Assembly: GCA_963782965.1 (NCBI GenBank)
Contig: CAWALV010000006.1
Location: 868,001 to 932,000, forward strand
Source of the DNA: CAWALV01 sp963782965
GTDB lineage: Bacteria; Actinomycetota; Actinomycetes; Acidothermales; Acidothermaceae
DNA: 64,000 nt
Direction: 5' to 3'
This document shows positions 35,634 through 45,178 of this stretch, one piece after another; the stretch's first letter is position 1; each line of letters opens with the position of its first letter. The position numbers were made by a program, and so were the translations under genes. The notes beneath the pieces were generated by a model. It was not told where the DNA came from, ran no database searches, and saw only the letters and a program-made list of their open reading frames with translations.

Positions 35634-36626
35634 TCAATCCTGCTCGCTGCGCTCGAGCGGCTGGTGGTCGGCGGCCTCGGTGAAGCCGACAGTGACCGTG
35701 TACTCGGGGCGACGTACGACCATCCGGGCCATCCTCGCGAAGGTCGCCCGGTCGGCGTCCGTCAAGGGCGGCTGGGTCAGCGACCGTGGCCACAGGTGGT
35801 AGCGGCGCACCACGTTGATCTCGGCCGCTAACAGGGTGAGCTGGGCCGCGAGGAACAGCCACGAGAGCAAGCCGATCACGATCGCGAAGAAGCCGTAGAC
35901 GTCGTTGGCGTGCGAGAGCGAGTGCCGCACGTAGAGCCCGCCGACCGCCTGCAGGATCTGCCAGAAGACGGTCGCGAGAATCACGCCGAGCCGGACGTCG
36001 CGCCAGGTCAGCGGCTCGGCGGTGAGCACGGTGAACACCAGATAGAACACGCCGAGGTTGATGCCGAACGGCACGGCCTGGCTCCACACCCAGCCGAGTG
36101 GGCCGCCGAGCAACGTGTTACCCCAGCCGGCGATGTAGGTCGAACCGAGCACCGCGATGCCGAGGATCGCGAGCCACAAGTAGCCGCGCGCCCGCCGCAC
36201 GAAGAAGTTCGGCCAGTCACGGAACGGGATGTTCCACACCGTGTTCATCGCGTTCTGTGCGGCCTGGCCGATGCCCTGCGCGCCGTACAGGGTTCCGAGC
36301 ACACCGACAGCGAGCGCGAAACCGTTGCCCTGCAGGGAGTGTGCATCTTGTTGCAACTGCGTGCCGATGATGGGGAAGTCACCGAGCGCGGAGTGCAGGA
36401 TGCTCTTTTGCAGGTCAGGATGCCCGCGCAGCACCCAGCCGAGCACGGTCGCGGCAAGCAGCAGCAGCGGAAACAACGCGAACAGTCCGTAGTACGCCAT
36501 CAACGCGGCTTTGCCGCCGGCCTGGTCGTTGCCGTACTTCTGGACGACGGCGATGGGCAAGGCGAGAACGGGATGTCGCTGCTGGTACTTGTCGAAGCGG
36601 CGAAGCCTTCGCTCGATGGCGTTCAT
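35634..36626 (-). CDS. YihY/BrkB family membrane protein
   Basis: This 330-residue integral membrane protein has six hydrophobic helices. GGKAALMAYYGLFALFPLLL and GFFAIVIGLLSWLFLAAQLT match YihY/BrkB, and the C-terminal tail is cytoplasmic and charged. The start at 36626 (MNAIERRLRRFDKYQQRH) is chosen because family similarity begins there; the ribosome site is weak. Its biological role is not established. Confidence 0.88.
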   Translation of the reverse strand: MNAIERRLRRFDKYQQRHPVLALPIAVVQKYGNDQAGGKAALMAYYGLFALFPLLLLAATVLGWVLRGHPDLQKSILHSALGDFPIIGTQLQQDAHSLQGNGFALAVGVLGTLYGAQGIGQAAQNAMNTVWNIPFRDWPNFFVRRARGYLWLAILGIAVLGSTYIAGWGNTLLGGPLGWVWSQAVPFGINLGVFYLVFTVLTAEPLTWRDVRLGVILATVFWQILQAVGGLYVRHSLSHANDVYGFFAIVIGLLSWLFLAAQLTLLAAEINVVRRYHLWPRSLTQPPLTDADRATFARMARMVVRRPEYTVTVGFTEAADHQPLERSEQD

Positions 36627-36727
36627 GCGCGCCCGCAGGTGCCGGCGCGCTGCTCGGGAGAGTCGGGCAACGTCATGACCGCCAGTATTCCCCGTCGCTG
36701 GGCGCGCCAGCCGCGTCGACCAAGCGA

Positions 36728-36758
36728 CGAGCTCGCAGGCGGATCGCCTACGGGCTCG
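36728..36758 (-). terminator. Hairpin terminator after tRNA-His
   Basis: A 14-base stem with a GAT loop and two non-Watson-Crick pairs starts six bases past the tRNA-His 3' end. Confidence 0.6.
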
Positions 36759-36764
36759 TTTCGG

Positions 36765-36838
36765 GGTGAGTGACGGGACTTGAACCCGCGACACCCGGGA
36801 CCACAACCCGGTGCTCTACCAGCTGAGCTACACCCACC
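36765..36838 (-). tRNA. tRNA-His (GTG)
   Basis: The cloverleaf has acceptor GTGGGTG / CACTCAC, the extra 5' G(-1) typical of tRNA-His opposite discriminator C73, anticodon GTG in loop TTGTGGT, and T-arm CGGGTTCAAGTCCCG. It lies between yihY and orn. Confidence 0.95.
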
Positions 36839-36862
36839 ATGTGCTCGGCAAGTGTAGCCGGA

Positions 36863-37486
36863 TCAGGCCTCGGGCTCGTTATCGGCGGCGGCCGCACCGC
36901 TCACCTTGGCGGCAATGGCGCGCGCTGTCGCGGTGTCGGGCCCGGGCGGCGGCACGAACAGCGCCTCGCGGTAGTAGCGCAACTCGTCGATGCTCTCGCG
37001 GATGTCGGCCAGCGCCCGGTGCCCACCCTTCTTCTCCGGGCTGGCGAAATAGATCCGCGGATACCAGCGCCGCGCGAGTTCCTTGATGCTCGACACGTCG
37101 ACCATCCGGTAATGCAGGTGTGAGTCGAGCGCCGGCATGTCGCGCGCCAGGAACCCGCGGTCGGTCGCGATCGAGTTGCCGCACAGGGGAGCCTTGCCGG
37201 CGTCCGGTATGACCTCGCTGAGGCAACCGAGCAGGCGCTCCTCCGCCTCGGCCAGGCTCACACCGTTCGCGAGTTCGTCGAGCAGTCCGGACGACGTGTG
37301 CATCTGCCGCACGACGTCCGGCATCTGGTCGAGCGCTTCCTGCGGCGGCTTGATCACGAGATCGACGCCGTCGCCCACGACGTTGAGCTCACCGTCGGTG
37401 ATCAGCAGCGCCACCTCGATCAGCGCGTCGGCCTTGAGGTCGAGGCCGGTCATCTCGCAGTCGACCCAGACGAGGTAGTCGTTCAC
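36863..37486 (-). CDS. orn: Oligoribonuclease
   Basis: This 207-residue DEDDh 3'-5' exonuclease degrades short RNA and dinucleotides such as pGpG. The Exo I motif is WVDCEMTGLDL, Exo II is GNSIATDRGFL, and Exo III with catalytic His is HRALADIRESI. The GTG at 37486 fits the family start (NDYLVWVDCEMTG). The C-terminal Ala-rich tail is longer than in E. coli. Confidence 0.95.
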   Translation of the reverse strand: MNDYLVWVDCEMTGLDLKADALIEVALLITDGELNVVGDGVDLVIKPPQEALDQMPDVVRQMHTSSGLLDELANGVSLAEAEERLLGCLSEVIPDAGKAPLCGNSIATDRGFLARDMPALDSHLHYRMVDVSSIKELARRWYPRIYFASPEKKGGHRALADIRESIDELRYYREALFVPPPGPDTATARAIAAKVSGAAAADNEPEA

Positions 37487-37546
37487 GCAGGACACTCTAG
37501 GTCGTGGAGCATCACGATCCGCCACCTTGCCCACCGTGCGAAGCCA

Positions 37547-38611
37547 TCAGCCTCCGATATACGACATCTCGACCCGCTGCACCGGGTGATCGTCGCCGGA
37601 ATGTCGCGCCCGCAGCTCCGAGTAACGGTCGGCGCGCGCGGTCCACAAGGCCTCGATCGCGGCGTCGAGATCGGCGTCGAGCTGGGCCTCGCCGGCGCCG
37701 CTGCGTACAACCGCGCGCAGGTCGTGCCCGCGCGCACCGAACAAGCAGGTGTAGACCTCGCCGATCGCGCTCAGCCGGGCCCGCGTGCAGTCGCCGCAGA
37801 AGGGTGCGGTGATGGAGGAGATCACGCCGAACTCACCGGCGCCGTCGAGGTAGCGGAACCGGTTCGCCACCTCGCCCGGGTAATTCGGTTCGACCGGTTC
37901 CACCGGCCAGCGCGCGCCGATGCGCGCCACGATCTCGGCAGCGGGCACCACTTCATCGAGCCGCCAGCCGTTGGTGTCGCCGACGTCCATGTACTCGATG
38001 AACCGCGCGATGTGGCCGTGCTCGCGCGCGAACTCGGCGATCGACTCGAAACTGCCCGCGCCGGTGTCGTTCCAGCCGCGGCGCACCACAGTGTTGATCT
38101 TGAGCGGGGCGAACCCGCAGCCGGACGCCGCGTGGATGCCGTCGAGCACCGAAGCGAGCGAGATGTCGGTGTCGGCGAACTTCGCGAACACCTCGGCATC
38201 AAGGGTGTCGAGGCTGACGGTCAGGCGTTTCAACCCGGCGTCCCGCAACCGCTGCGCGTGGCGGGCGAGCAGCGAGCCGTTCGTGGTCAGGGCGATATCG
38301 GTGATGCCGGGCACCTGCGTGACCGCCGCGACGAGATCGGGGAGCCCGGCGCGCAGCAGCGGTTCGCCACCGGTCAGCCGCACCTTGCTCACGCCGGCGC
38401 GCGCAAACGCTCCCACGACGCGGGTGATCTCCTCGAAGGTCAGCAGCTCCGAGCGGGGCACGAAGGCGAACCCGGGCCCGAACACCTCACGCGGCATGCA
38501 GTAGCGGCAGCGCATGTTGCATCGGTCGGTGACCGAGACCCGCAGGTCGTGCAACCGCCGACCCCGCAGGTCGGTCGGCCCGGCCCGGCCTGCCGGTGCG
38601 TTGTCAGTCAT
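37547..38611 (-). CDS. moaA: GTP 3',8-cyclase MoaA
   Basis: This 354-residue radical SAM enzyme performs the first step of molybdenum cofactor synthesis. The N-terminal cluster motif is CNMRCRYC near residue 32. The C-terminal cluster uses CGDCTRARLSAIGEVYTC, and the protein ends in Gly-Gly as MoaA must. The rest of the moa pathway is not in the window. Confidence 0.95.
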   Translation of the reverse strand: MTDNAPAGRAGPTDLRGRRLHDLRVSVTDRCNMRCRYCMPREVFGPGFAFVPRSELLTFEEITRVVGAFARAGVSKVRLTGGEPLLRAGLPDLVAAVTQVPGITDIALTTNGSLLARHAQRLRDAGLKRLTVSLDTLDAEVFAKFADTDISLASVLDGIHAASGCGFAPLKINTVVRRGWNDTGAGSFESIAEFAREHGHIARFIEYMDVGDTNGWRLDEVVPAAEIVARIGARWPVEPVEPNYPGEVANRFRYLDGAGEFGVISSITAPFCGDCTRARLSAIGEVYTCLFGARGHDLRAVVRSGAGEAQLDADLDAAIEALWTARADRYSELRARHSGDDHPVQRVEMSYIGG

Positions 38612-38624
38612 GCCTCATGATGCC

Positions 38625-39329
38625 TCACAGCCCGTGGTCGGCGAGCGGGCCGACGGTCAGCCCGGCGTCGGAACACCGCTCCAATATCAGCGGCAGGGCC
38701 CCCAGCGTCGCATGCCACGACGACGGTGCTGACGACGTCACGGCGTCGTGCAGCAGGAGCGTCGACCCGCCGCGAATACCTGCGCCGAGGGTGTCGAGCA
38801 CCGAGCGTGGTGTCGCGTCGCCTCTCCAGTCCTTACCCCACGCCGTCCACAGGATCGGCTCCAGGCCGGCCCGCCGGCATTCGACCAGCGAGGTCACCGA
38901 CAGCACCCCGTACGGCGGCCGGAACCACCGCGGGCGCACCCCGGCGATGTGGTCGATCAGAGCGAGCGAACCTTCGAGAGCCGGCGAGTTCCAGAAGGTG
39001 TAGCGGTGCCGCCAGCCGTGCAGCGCGACCTCGTGCCCTTCGGCGACGATCCGGCGGACCAGGTCTGGCCACTGCACCGCCCGCTCGCCGAGCAAGAAGA
39101 ACGTCGCGTGCACCTCGCGTTCGCCCAGCAGGTCGAGGAACGCGGGAGTCGACTCCGGATGCGGCCCGTCGTCGAAGGTGAGGGCGACGTGGTCGGGGTA
39201 TCTGCCTCGACCGTCGAGCGCCGGGAACCACCTGCGCACCCAGGGCAGCCACGTCGTCCCGGGGAAGGCCTGCACCGCTGCGACACCGAGGCAGCCGGCC
39301 GCTGCGGCGGCCGCCGGGCGTGAGATCAC
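38625..39329 (-). CDS. Polysaccharide deacetylase (NodB domain)
   Basis: This protein of about 234 residues has NodB motif 1 VALTFDDGPHPESTP, motif 2 ALHGWRHRYTF (metal His pair), motif 3 RWFRPPYG and motif 5 STLLLHDA. The N-terminal hydrophobic stretch (AAAAAAGCLGVAAVQAF) may be a signal anchor. The GTG at 39329 is chosen so that it does not overlap the divergent glycosyltransferase start at 39375. It probably modifies a cell-surface glycan made with that enzyme. Confidence 0.87.
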   Translation of the reverse strand: MISRPAAAAAAGCLGVAAVQAFPGTTWLPWVRRWFPALDGRGRYPDHVALTFDDGPHPESTPAFLDLLGEREVHATFFLLGERAVQWPDLVRRIVAEGHEVALHGWRHRYTFWNSPALEGSLALIDHIAGVRPRWFRPPYGVLSVTSLVECRRAGLEPILWTAWGKDWRGDATPRSVLDTLGAGIRGGSTLLLHDAVTSSAPSSWHATLGALPLILERCSDAGLTVGPLADHGL

Positions 39330-39374
39330 GCGCGCCGCCGGTAGGCTGCGGGGGATCGGGGTAAGGAAACGGGC

Positions 39375-40529
39375 GTGCGCCGGTACCTGTTGTTGACCGC
39401 GAGCATGGGCTCGGGGCATCTCGCCGTCGCGCGGGAACTGCAACGCCGGCTGGTCGAGCGCGGTGACGACGCGCGCGTGGTCGACATCTTGCAGGCCATG
39501 CCTTTCGGTCTCGGTGCGGCGTTGCGATCCAGCTACTCCGCCATGCTGCGCGGCGCGCCGTGGCTCTACGAAGCGATCTACCGCAGCTTCTTCCTACCCC
39601 GCGACGGCTTGCAACTACGCGCCGACCCGCTGGTGCTTTCGGCCGCACCGGCCGTGCAGCGCCTCATCGACCAAACTCAGCCGGACGTCGTCGTGTCGGT
39701 GTTTCACCTGTGCGCCCAGATCGCCGGGCGGCTGCGTGAACAAGGGCAGATCGCGGCCCGAAGCACGGTCTACGTCACCGATCTCGTCGCGCACCGCATG
39801 TGGCTGCACGCCGGCAACGACGCGTTCCTGTGCATGCATCCCGCGGTTGCCGACGAGGCAGCGGCGTTCACCGGCGTGCCGGCGTCCGCGCCCGGGCCTG
39901 TCGTCCCGCTCGCGTTCTTGAAGAACGAAGACCCGGACGACGACCTGCGGGCGCAGGTTCGCCAAGGTGTTGGCTTGGTCGCGCAGCGGCCGACCGTGCT
40001 GATGTCGGCCGGTGCGTGGGGGAGTGGCCGGGTCGACGACGCCGTGCGGGCGGTCGTCTCGGGCGGTAACCAGGCAATCGTGCTGTGCGGGCGAAACGAG
40101 CGATTGCGCCGGCGACTGGTCAGCCGGCACGGCGACCGGGTCGCTGCCCTGGGGTGGCGCGACGACGTCGCCGAGCTGATGCGCGCGTGCGATGTGCTGG
40201 TCGAAAACGCCGCCGGGCAGACCGCCATGCAGGCGTTCGCGGTGGGCCTGCCGGTGGTGACGTTCGCGCCGATCCCGGGTCACGGTCGCGACGGGGCGCG
40301 ACGGATGGAGCAGTTCGGCCTTTCGCAGTACGCGAGAGACGAAACGCAGCTCGCCGTCGTCCTGGAAGAGTTGCGGCACGCCGGTTCGGAGTGGCGCCAC
40401 GAGCTGATTGCTGCCGGGCAGGCGTTGTTCAGCTCTGACCCGGCGTCTGCGCTCGCGACGGATTCGCCGGCTGCGCGGTCGGCGACCGCGAGGGCCGCTC
40501 CGGCTCAGTCCCCGCGGGCCGGCCGGTGA
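39375..40529 (+). CDS. Glycosyltransferase (MGDG synthase/MurG-like)
   Basis: This 384-residue GT-B glycosyltransferase starts LLLTASMGSGHLAVARELQRRL, the MGDG-synthase N-domain signature. The C-terminal acceptor loop VLVENAAGQTAMQAFAVGLP and FAPIPGHGRDGARRME match the nucleotide-sugar site. AAGGAAAC precedes the GTG start. It probably glycosylates a lipid at the membrane. Its last 34 codons overlap the convergent EamA gene and are low-complexity. Confidence 0.88.
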   Translation: MRRYLLLTASMGSGHLAVARELQRRLVERGDDARVVDILQAMPFGLGAALRSSYSAMLRGAPWLYEAIYRSFFLPRDGLQLRADPLVLSAAPAVQRLIDQTQPDVVVSVFHLCAQIAGRLREQGQIAARSTVYVTDLVAHRMWLHAGNDAFLCMHPAVADEAAAFTGVPASAPGPVVPLAFLKNEDPDDDLRAQVRQGVGLVAQRPTVLMSAGAWGSGRVDDAVRAVVSGGNQAIVLCGRNERLRRRLVSRHGDRVAALGWRDDVAELMRACDVLVENAAGQTAMQAFAVGLPVVTFAPIPGHGRDGARRMEQFGLSQYARDETQLAVVLEELRHAGSEWRHELIAAGQALFSSDPASALATDSPAARSATARAAPAQSPRAGR

Positions 40530-41364
40530 TGAGTGGTGACCTGGCGAGTTCGATGCTGCCGAGCACGACGATCGCGGCGCCGGCGAACTCGGCGATGAGC
40601 CACGGGCCGAGCCGGATGTGCTCACCGAAGACGAGCACGCCGATGGCGGTGGCGACGACCGGATCGGTGAACGTGATCGCCGGCTGAGCTGCGGCGAGCG
40701 TGCCCGCCTGGAGGGCGTTCTGCCAGATGAACAGGCTCAGCATGCCGGCGGCGATCATTCCGTAGAGCTGCCAGGAAGTGACCAGGTCGCCCACGCTGTG
40801 CGCCGTCAGCTGGTTCGCTGCGGTCTTCATCAACGCAGCGGTCAGGGCGAAGCCGACGCCGGCCGCAGCCGCGAAGGAGGCCGCGCGGTATGTCGCTGCC
40901 TTGAACCGCAAGGCGATGACGACGCCGAGCGCGGTCAGCCCGGTGCCCGCCAACAGCATCAGGACGAGCGGCCAGGTGTCTGCTCTCGATCGGCCACCGC
41001 TCGGCGCCGCGGCGAGCAGGCCGAGGGCGAGCCCGGCGCAGATGCCGGCAACTCCGAACCAGGCGCGGCGCTCGACCGGCGCCTTGAACCACATCCCGGC
41101 GAGCAGCAACGTGATGGGCAACTCGGTGAGCAGCAGTGGCTGCACGAGGGCGAGGTCTCCGTGGTCGAGCGCGCCGGCCTGGAAGACGAAGCCGCCGGTC
41201 ATGGCGAGGAGCCCGAACAGCCAGACCGGCTGGCGGACCAGCGCGAGGAGCAGTGCGGGTCGCATCGTGTACTTCGGGGGGACGTCGCGAGCCCCGGTCC
41301 GTTGCAAGACCGAGGCGCACGCGTTGCAGAAGGCCGCGGCCAGCGCGAACCCGACGCTCAGCAA
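40429..41364 (-). CDS. EamA/DMT-superfamily transporter
   Basis: This 311-residue membrane protein has about ten hydrophobic helices in two repeats. The first helix AAFCNACASVLQRTGAR and TFTDPVVATAIGVLVFGEHI near the end of repeat 2 are typical. The C-terminal hydrophilic tail overlaps the convergent glycosyltransferase gene by 101 bases. The exported solute is unknown. Confidence 0.87.
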   Translation of the reverse strand: MLSVGFALAAAFCNACASVLQRTGARDVPPKYTMRPALLLALVRQPVWLFGLLAMTGGFVFQAGALDHGDLALVQPLLLTELPITLLLAGMWFKAPVERRAWFGVAGICAGLALGLLAAAPSGGRSRADTWPLVLMLLAGTGLTALGVVIALRFKAATYRAASFAAAAGVGFALTAALMKTAANQLTAHSVGDLVTSWQLYGMIAAGMLSLFIWQNALQAGTLAAAQPAITFTDPVVATAIGVLVFGEHIRLGPWLIAEFAGAAIVVLGSIELARSPLITGRPAGTEPERPSRSPTAQPANPSRAQTPGQS

Positions 41365-41391
41365 GGTTGGACCCGCAGTTTCCGCGCAGGC

Positions 41392-42132
41392 TCAGCCGAA
41401 CTTCGCCGCCAGCCCGCGGTAGATGCCGGGGAGCCCGCCGTGCAGCAGGGCGGGGATGCGCAGCCAGTGAGGGACGAACACCTCGTTGAGGTCGCGCTCG
41501 ACCGCGTGCACGACGGCGTTCGCAACGAGGTGAGCCGGTACCGCCGCCGGCCACCTGCGCTGGTACTCGGCGCCGCGGTGCCGGAAGAATTCGGTCGCCA
41601 CCGCACCTGGCGACACTACCGAGACCGAGATGCCTCGGCCGCGCGTTTCCGCGCGCAGTGCCTCGGCGTAGGTGGCGAGGCCGGCCTTGGTAGCCGAGTA
41701 GACGGCCTCGTTCTCGACGCCGAGGTGGCCGGCCACCGAGCTGATGAACACGATGTGGCCGCGGCCGCGCTCGAGCATGCTCGGCAACAGCAACCGGGTC
41801 AGCAGCAGTGGCGCGAGCAGGTTGACGTCGACCAGCCGGCGGACGTCGGAGCACGGCATCTTCTCCGTGGCGCCGTACCACCCCGCGCCGGCGTTGTTCA
41901 CGAGCACGTCGACCGGACCGCACTCGGTCGCGAGCCGGCGAATGTCGTCTTCGACGGTGAGGTCGGCGGTCGCCGTCTCCACCCCCCGGTGGCCGTCGTG
42001 CGCATGCAGCGAGCGCTGGTCGCGACCGGAGACGACGAGACGGGCGCCCCGGCGCAGGCAGGCGGAGGTGATGGCGCGGCCGATGCCACCGGTGGCCCCG
42101 GTCAGTAGGACCTGGGCATCCTTGAGCAGCAT
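41392..42132 (-). CDS. Short-chain dehydrogenase/reductase
   Basis: This 246-residue SDR has nucleotide motif TGATGGIGRAI, NNAGAGW, catalytic Ser in FISSVAGHLG and YSATKAG. The C-terminal half after VVSPGAVATEFF is longer than in minimal SDRs. It may follow the EamA gene's transcript direction, but the genes are not overlapping. The substrate is unknown. Confidence 0.9.
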   Translation of the reverse strand: MLLKDAQVLLTGATGGIGRAITSACLRRGARLVVSGRDQRSLHAHDGHRGVETATADLTVEDDIRRLATECGPVDVLVNNAGAGWYGATEKMPCSDVRRLVDVNLLAPLLLTRLLLPSMLERGRGHIVFISSVAGHLGVENEAVYSATKAGLATYAEALRAETRGRGISVSVVSPGAVATEFFRHRGAEYQRRWPAAVPAHLVANAVVHAVERDLNEVFVPHWLRIPALLHGGLPGIYRGLAAKFG

Positions 42133-42372
42133 CGCAACCTCCTCGGCAGTGTTCCTTGTCGAGGCTTTATCCCGATCATCGGCTTTTGATACGCGCGCCC
42201 GGGTGCGAGTTTCCGGTCGGGCGTCCGGTGGCCTCCGGCGGCGACGTTCGGGATCCTGCCTCGACTGCGCCCGGACGGAGGTTCGGCGTTCGGGGTTGCG
42301 CTGCCCGGGGCAGCTGTGCCAACCTGGCGACGTCCGCAGATATCCTCAACTGTTGAGGAACAGGAGTCGGCC

Positions 42373-43437
42373 GTGTGGGCGATCGTCGTGAAGGAGTTCC
42401 GGGAGCTGCGCCGCGACCGCCGGATGGTGGCGCTGATGGTGCTCATCCCGCTGCTGTTGCTCGTCGTCTTCGGTTACGCCGCGCGGTTCGACGTCAGCTC
42501 GGTGAAGGCCGAGGTCGTCGGGCCGAGGGCCAGCGCCGCAGCGAGCCAGCTGCCGCCGATCTTCCACGTGAAGGCGGTCAAGCCGGACGCCGACCGCGCG
42601 AGCGCTGTCCGCGACCTGCGGCGTGGCGACTACGCGGTGGTGCTCGTAACCAGCGCCGAGGCGAAGCCCGAGCTGCTCGTCGACGGAGCGAGCCTCTTCG
42701 ACGCGCAGGCCGTCACCAAGGGCGTCGCCGGTGCGCAACTGCCCGTCAAGGTGACCGTCTTGTTCAACCCGACCCTGCGCACGTCGTCGGTCATGGTGCC
42801 CGGGATCATCGGCATTCTGCTGGTCTTCGCCGGCACGCTGGCGACATCGCTCGGCGTCGTCCGTGAACGGCAGACCGGCACGCTCGAGCAACTCGCGGTC
42901 ATGCCCTTTCGGCCACGCGACGTCCTGCTCGGCAAGATCGTTCCGTACTTCCTCGTCGCTTCGATCGACACGGCCGTCGTCGTCAGCGTCGCTCTCGGCA
43001 TTTTCAAGGTGCCGTTCCACGGGTCGGTGCCGGTGTTCATCCTCGGCGCGTTGCTGTTCTTGTTCGTGACGCTTGCTTTCGGCCTCTTCATCTCGTCGGT
43101 ATCGGAGAACCAGGGTCAGGCGATCCAGCTCACGATGATGACGTTGTTGCCACAGATCCTGCTCTCCGGGTTCATCTTCCCGATCGACTCGATGGCCGGC
43201 GGCGTGAGATGGATTTCCTACCTGCTGCCGCTCACGTACTTCATCTCGGTGTCGCGAGGCGTGATGCTGCGTGCTGCACCGATCGGTGCACTCTGGTTCC
43301 CGCTGCTCATGCTCGCCGTGCTGGGCGCCGCCGTCTTCGCGTTGGCAGCAATTCGCTTCCGACGTGATCTCGCACCGAACATCAAGGAGCGCCCCGACGA
43401 AGCAGTCGCGCCGGTTGCGGCAGGGCTGGCGCCATGA
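42373..43437 (+). CDS. ABC-2 type transporter permease
   Basis: This 354-residue exporter permease has one N-terminal helix (MVALMVLIPLLLLVVFGYAA), a large periplasmic loop (residues 40-150), and five helices at the C-terminus with EQLAVMPFRPRDVLLGKI and a QILLSGFIFPIDSM motif typical of YhhJ/YbhR-like permeases. The GTG at 42373 follows AGGAG. It overlaps the next ATPase gene by ATGA. Confidence 0.9.
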   Translation: MWAIVVKEFRELRRDRRMVALMVLIPLLLLVVFGYAARFDVSSVKAEVVGPRASAAASQLPPIFHVKAVKPDADRASAVRDLRRGDYAVVLVTSAEAKPELLVDGASLFDAQAVTKGVAGAQLPVKVTVLFNPTLRTSSVMVPGIIGILLVFAGTLATSLGVVRERQTGTLEQLAVMPFRPRDVLLGKIVPYFLVASIDTAVVVSVALGIFKVPFHGSVPVFILGALLFLFVTLAFGLFISSVSENQGQAIQLTMMTLLPQILLSGFIFPIDSMAGGVRWISYLLPLTYFISVSRGVMLRAAPIGALWFPLLMLAVLGAAVFALAAIRFRRDLAPNIKERPDEAVAPVAAGLAP

Positions 43438-44270
43438 ACTACGGAGGCTCGGGCCTGACGGTGCGCTACGGCAGCCGGCTCGCGCTCGACGCCGTGAACC
43501 TCGACGTTCCTGCCGCCGATGTCACGGCCGTGGTCGGCGGTGACGGTGCCGGCAAGACCACGCTGCTACGAGTCCTCGTCGGCCTGGTCCGGCCCGACGA
43601 CGGCGTGGTGCGTCGTCCGGACAAGCTCGAGATCGGCTACTTCGGCGCCGCATCGGGGGTGTACCCCGACCTCAGCGTCGACGAGAACATCGACTTCGCC
43701 GTCACGGCCTACCGCATCGACCGCGAAACCGCGCAGGCGCGCCGTGCCGAGTTGCTCGCTGCTGCCGGCCTGACCCAGGTCGGACGACGGCTGGCCGGCC
43801 ATCTTTCCGGTGGCATGCGGCAAAAGCTCGGCATGGTCATGGCGATGGTGCACCACCCGAAGCTTCTCGTTCTCGACGAACCGAGTACCGGCGTAGACCC
43901 GGTGAGCCGCGCCGAGCTCAGTGCGTTGATGGTGCGTGCGGCGGCGCGCGGTACCGCCGTCCTGCTCAGTACGACCTACCTCGACGAAGCAGAACGCGCG
44001 ACGCAGGTTCTCGTCCTCGATCGTGGCCGAGCGCTCGCCGCCGGCCCGCCCGCCGGCATCGTCGCCGACGTGCCGGGTTCGGTCGTGCAAGTGACGAGGA
44101 AGCCGCAACCGACGACGCTGTCGTGGCGGCGCGGCATCGGCTGGCACATGTGGGTGGCGCCGGGGGAGGAGACTCCTGCCGGCGCGACACCGGTGCGCCC
44201 CGACCTCGAAGACGCCGTCGTGGTCGCGGCGCTGAGACGAACCGGTTTGGCGACCGTGAGCCCGCGATGA
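43434..44270 (+). CDS. ABC exporter ATP-binding protein 1
   Basis: This 278-residue ATPase has Walker A GGDGAGKTT, signature LSGGMRQK, Walker B LLVLDEPSTGVDP and H-loop change LLSTTYLDEAERA (Thr-Tyr before Leu where His is usual). A second ATPase gene follows by ATGA overlap; the two correspond to the two halves of YbhF-type fused ATPases. Confidence 0.9.
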   Translation: MNYGGSGLTVRYGSRLALDAVNLDVPAADVTAVVGGDGAGKTTLLRVLVGLVRPDDGVVRRPDKLEIGYFGAASGVYPDLSVDENIDFAVTAYRIDRETAQARRAELLAAAGLTQVGRRLAGHLSGGMRQKLGMVMAMVHHPKLLVLDEPSTGVDPVSRAELSALMVRAAARGTAVLLSTTYLDEAERATQVLVLDRGRALAAGPPAGIVADVPGSVVQVTRKPQPTTLSWRRGIGWHMWVAPGEETPAGATPVRPDLEDAVVVAALRRTGLATVSPR

Positions 44271-45178
44271 CCGTCGGCGAGACCGTCACCACGACGGGGC
44301 CGCTCGTCGACGCCGTCGGTGTCACCCGCCGGTTCGGGCAGTTCGTCGCGAACGACCACATCAACCTGCGTATCGAATCCGGCGAGGTCGTCGGCCTGCT
44401 CGGCGCGAACGGGGCCGGCAAGAGCACGTTCATGCGTCAGTTGCTGGGTTTGTTGCAACCCACGAGTGGCGTCGTTCGGCTGTTCGGCAAGCCGCCTTCG
44501 CGTGCGATCCGGCGCCGGGTCGGCTACGTTCCGCAAGGCCTCGGTCTCTACGGCGACCTCACGGTGGCAGAAAACCTCGAGTTCGCCGCCCGCGCGTACG
44601 GGACGCCGATACCCGACCTCGCCGCCGAGCCTGCTCTGCAGGCCGAGGCTTCCACGTTGGTCGCCGAGCTGCCGCTCGGGTTGCGCCGCCGGCTCGCTTT
44701 CGCGGCCGCCTTGGCGCACAACCCGTCGCTGCTCATCCTCGACGAACCGACTTCGGGGGTCGACCCGCTCGGCCGCGGCGCCCTGTGGGACACCATCCGC
44801 GACTGCGCCGATCGTGGCGCCGGCGTCGTCGTCAGCACGCATTACATGGAAGAAGCCGAACACTGCGACCGGGTCGTCGTCCTCGTTGACGGCCGGGTCG
44901 TCGTCGAAGGCACCCTCGCCAACATCATCGGCGGACGCCGCGCCATCGAGATCGACGCATCCCATTGGGACACCGCGTTTCAGGCACTGGACGACGCCGG
45001 CATCGTTCCGGCGCTGTCCGGCCGGAGGCTGAGGGTCATCGGCGCCGATGAGACGGCGGACGAGGCGAGGGTGCGTGCGGTGCTGCGGCGGGCCGGCGTC
45101 GAAGCCACGACGCGCTTGGTGCCGGCGAGTTTCGAGGAGGCGTTCGTCGCGCTCGTCGTCCAAGGTGAGAAGCGATGA
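44267..45178 (+). CDS. ABC exporter ATP-binding protein 2
   Basis: This 303-residue ATPase has Walker A GANGAGKST and Walker B LLILDEPTSGVDPLGRG; the LSGG-type signature is degenerate (LPLGLRRRLAFAAAL). The H-loop is VVSTHYMEEAEH, intact here and changed in partner 1, so the pair may have one active and one degenerate site. It overlaps its neighbours by ATGA on both sides. Confidence 0.9.
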   Translation: MTVGETVTTTGPLVDAVGVTRRFGQFVANDHINLRIESGEVVGLLGANGAGKSTFMRQLLGLLQPTSGVVRLFGKPPSRAIRRRVGYVPQGLGLYGDLTVAENLEFAARAYGTPIPDLAAEPALQAEASTLVAELPLGLRRRLAFAAALAHNPSLLILDEPTSGVDPLGRGALWDTIRDCADRGAGVVVSTHYMEEAEHCDRVVVLVDGRVVVEGTLANIIGGRRAIEIDASHWDTAFQALDDAGIVPALSGRRLRVIGADETADEARVRAVLRRAGVEATTRLVPASFEEAFVALVVQGEKR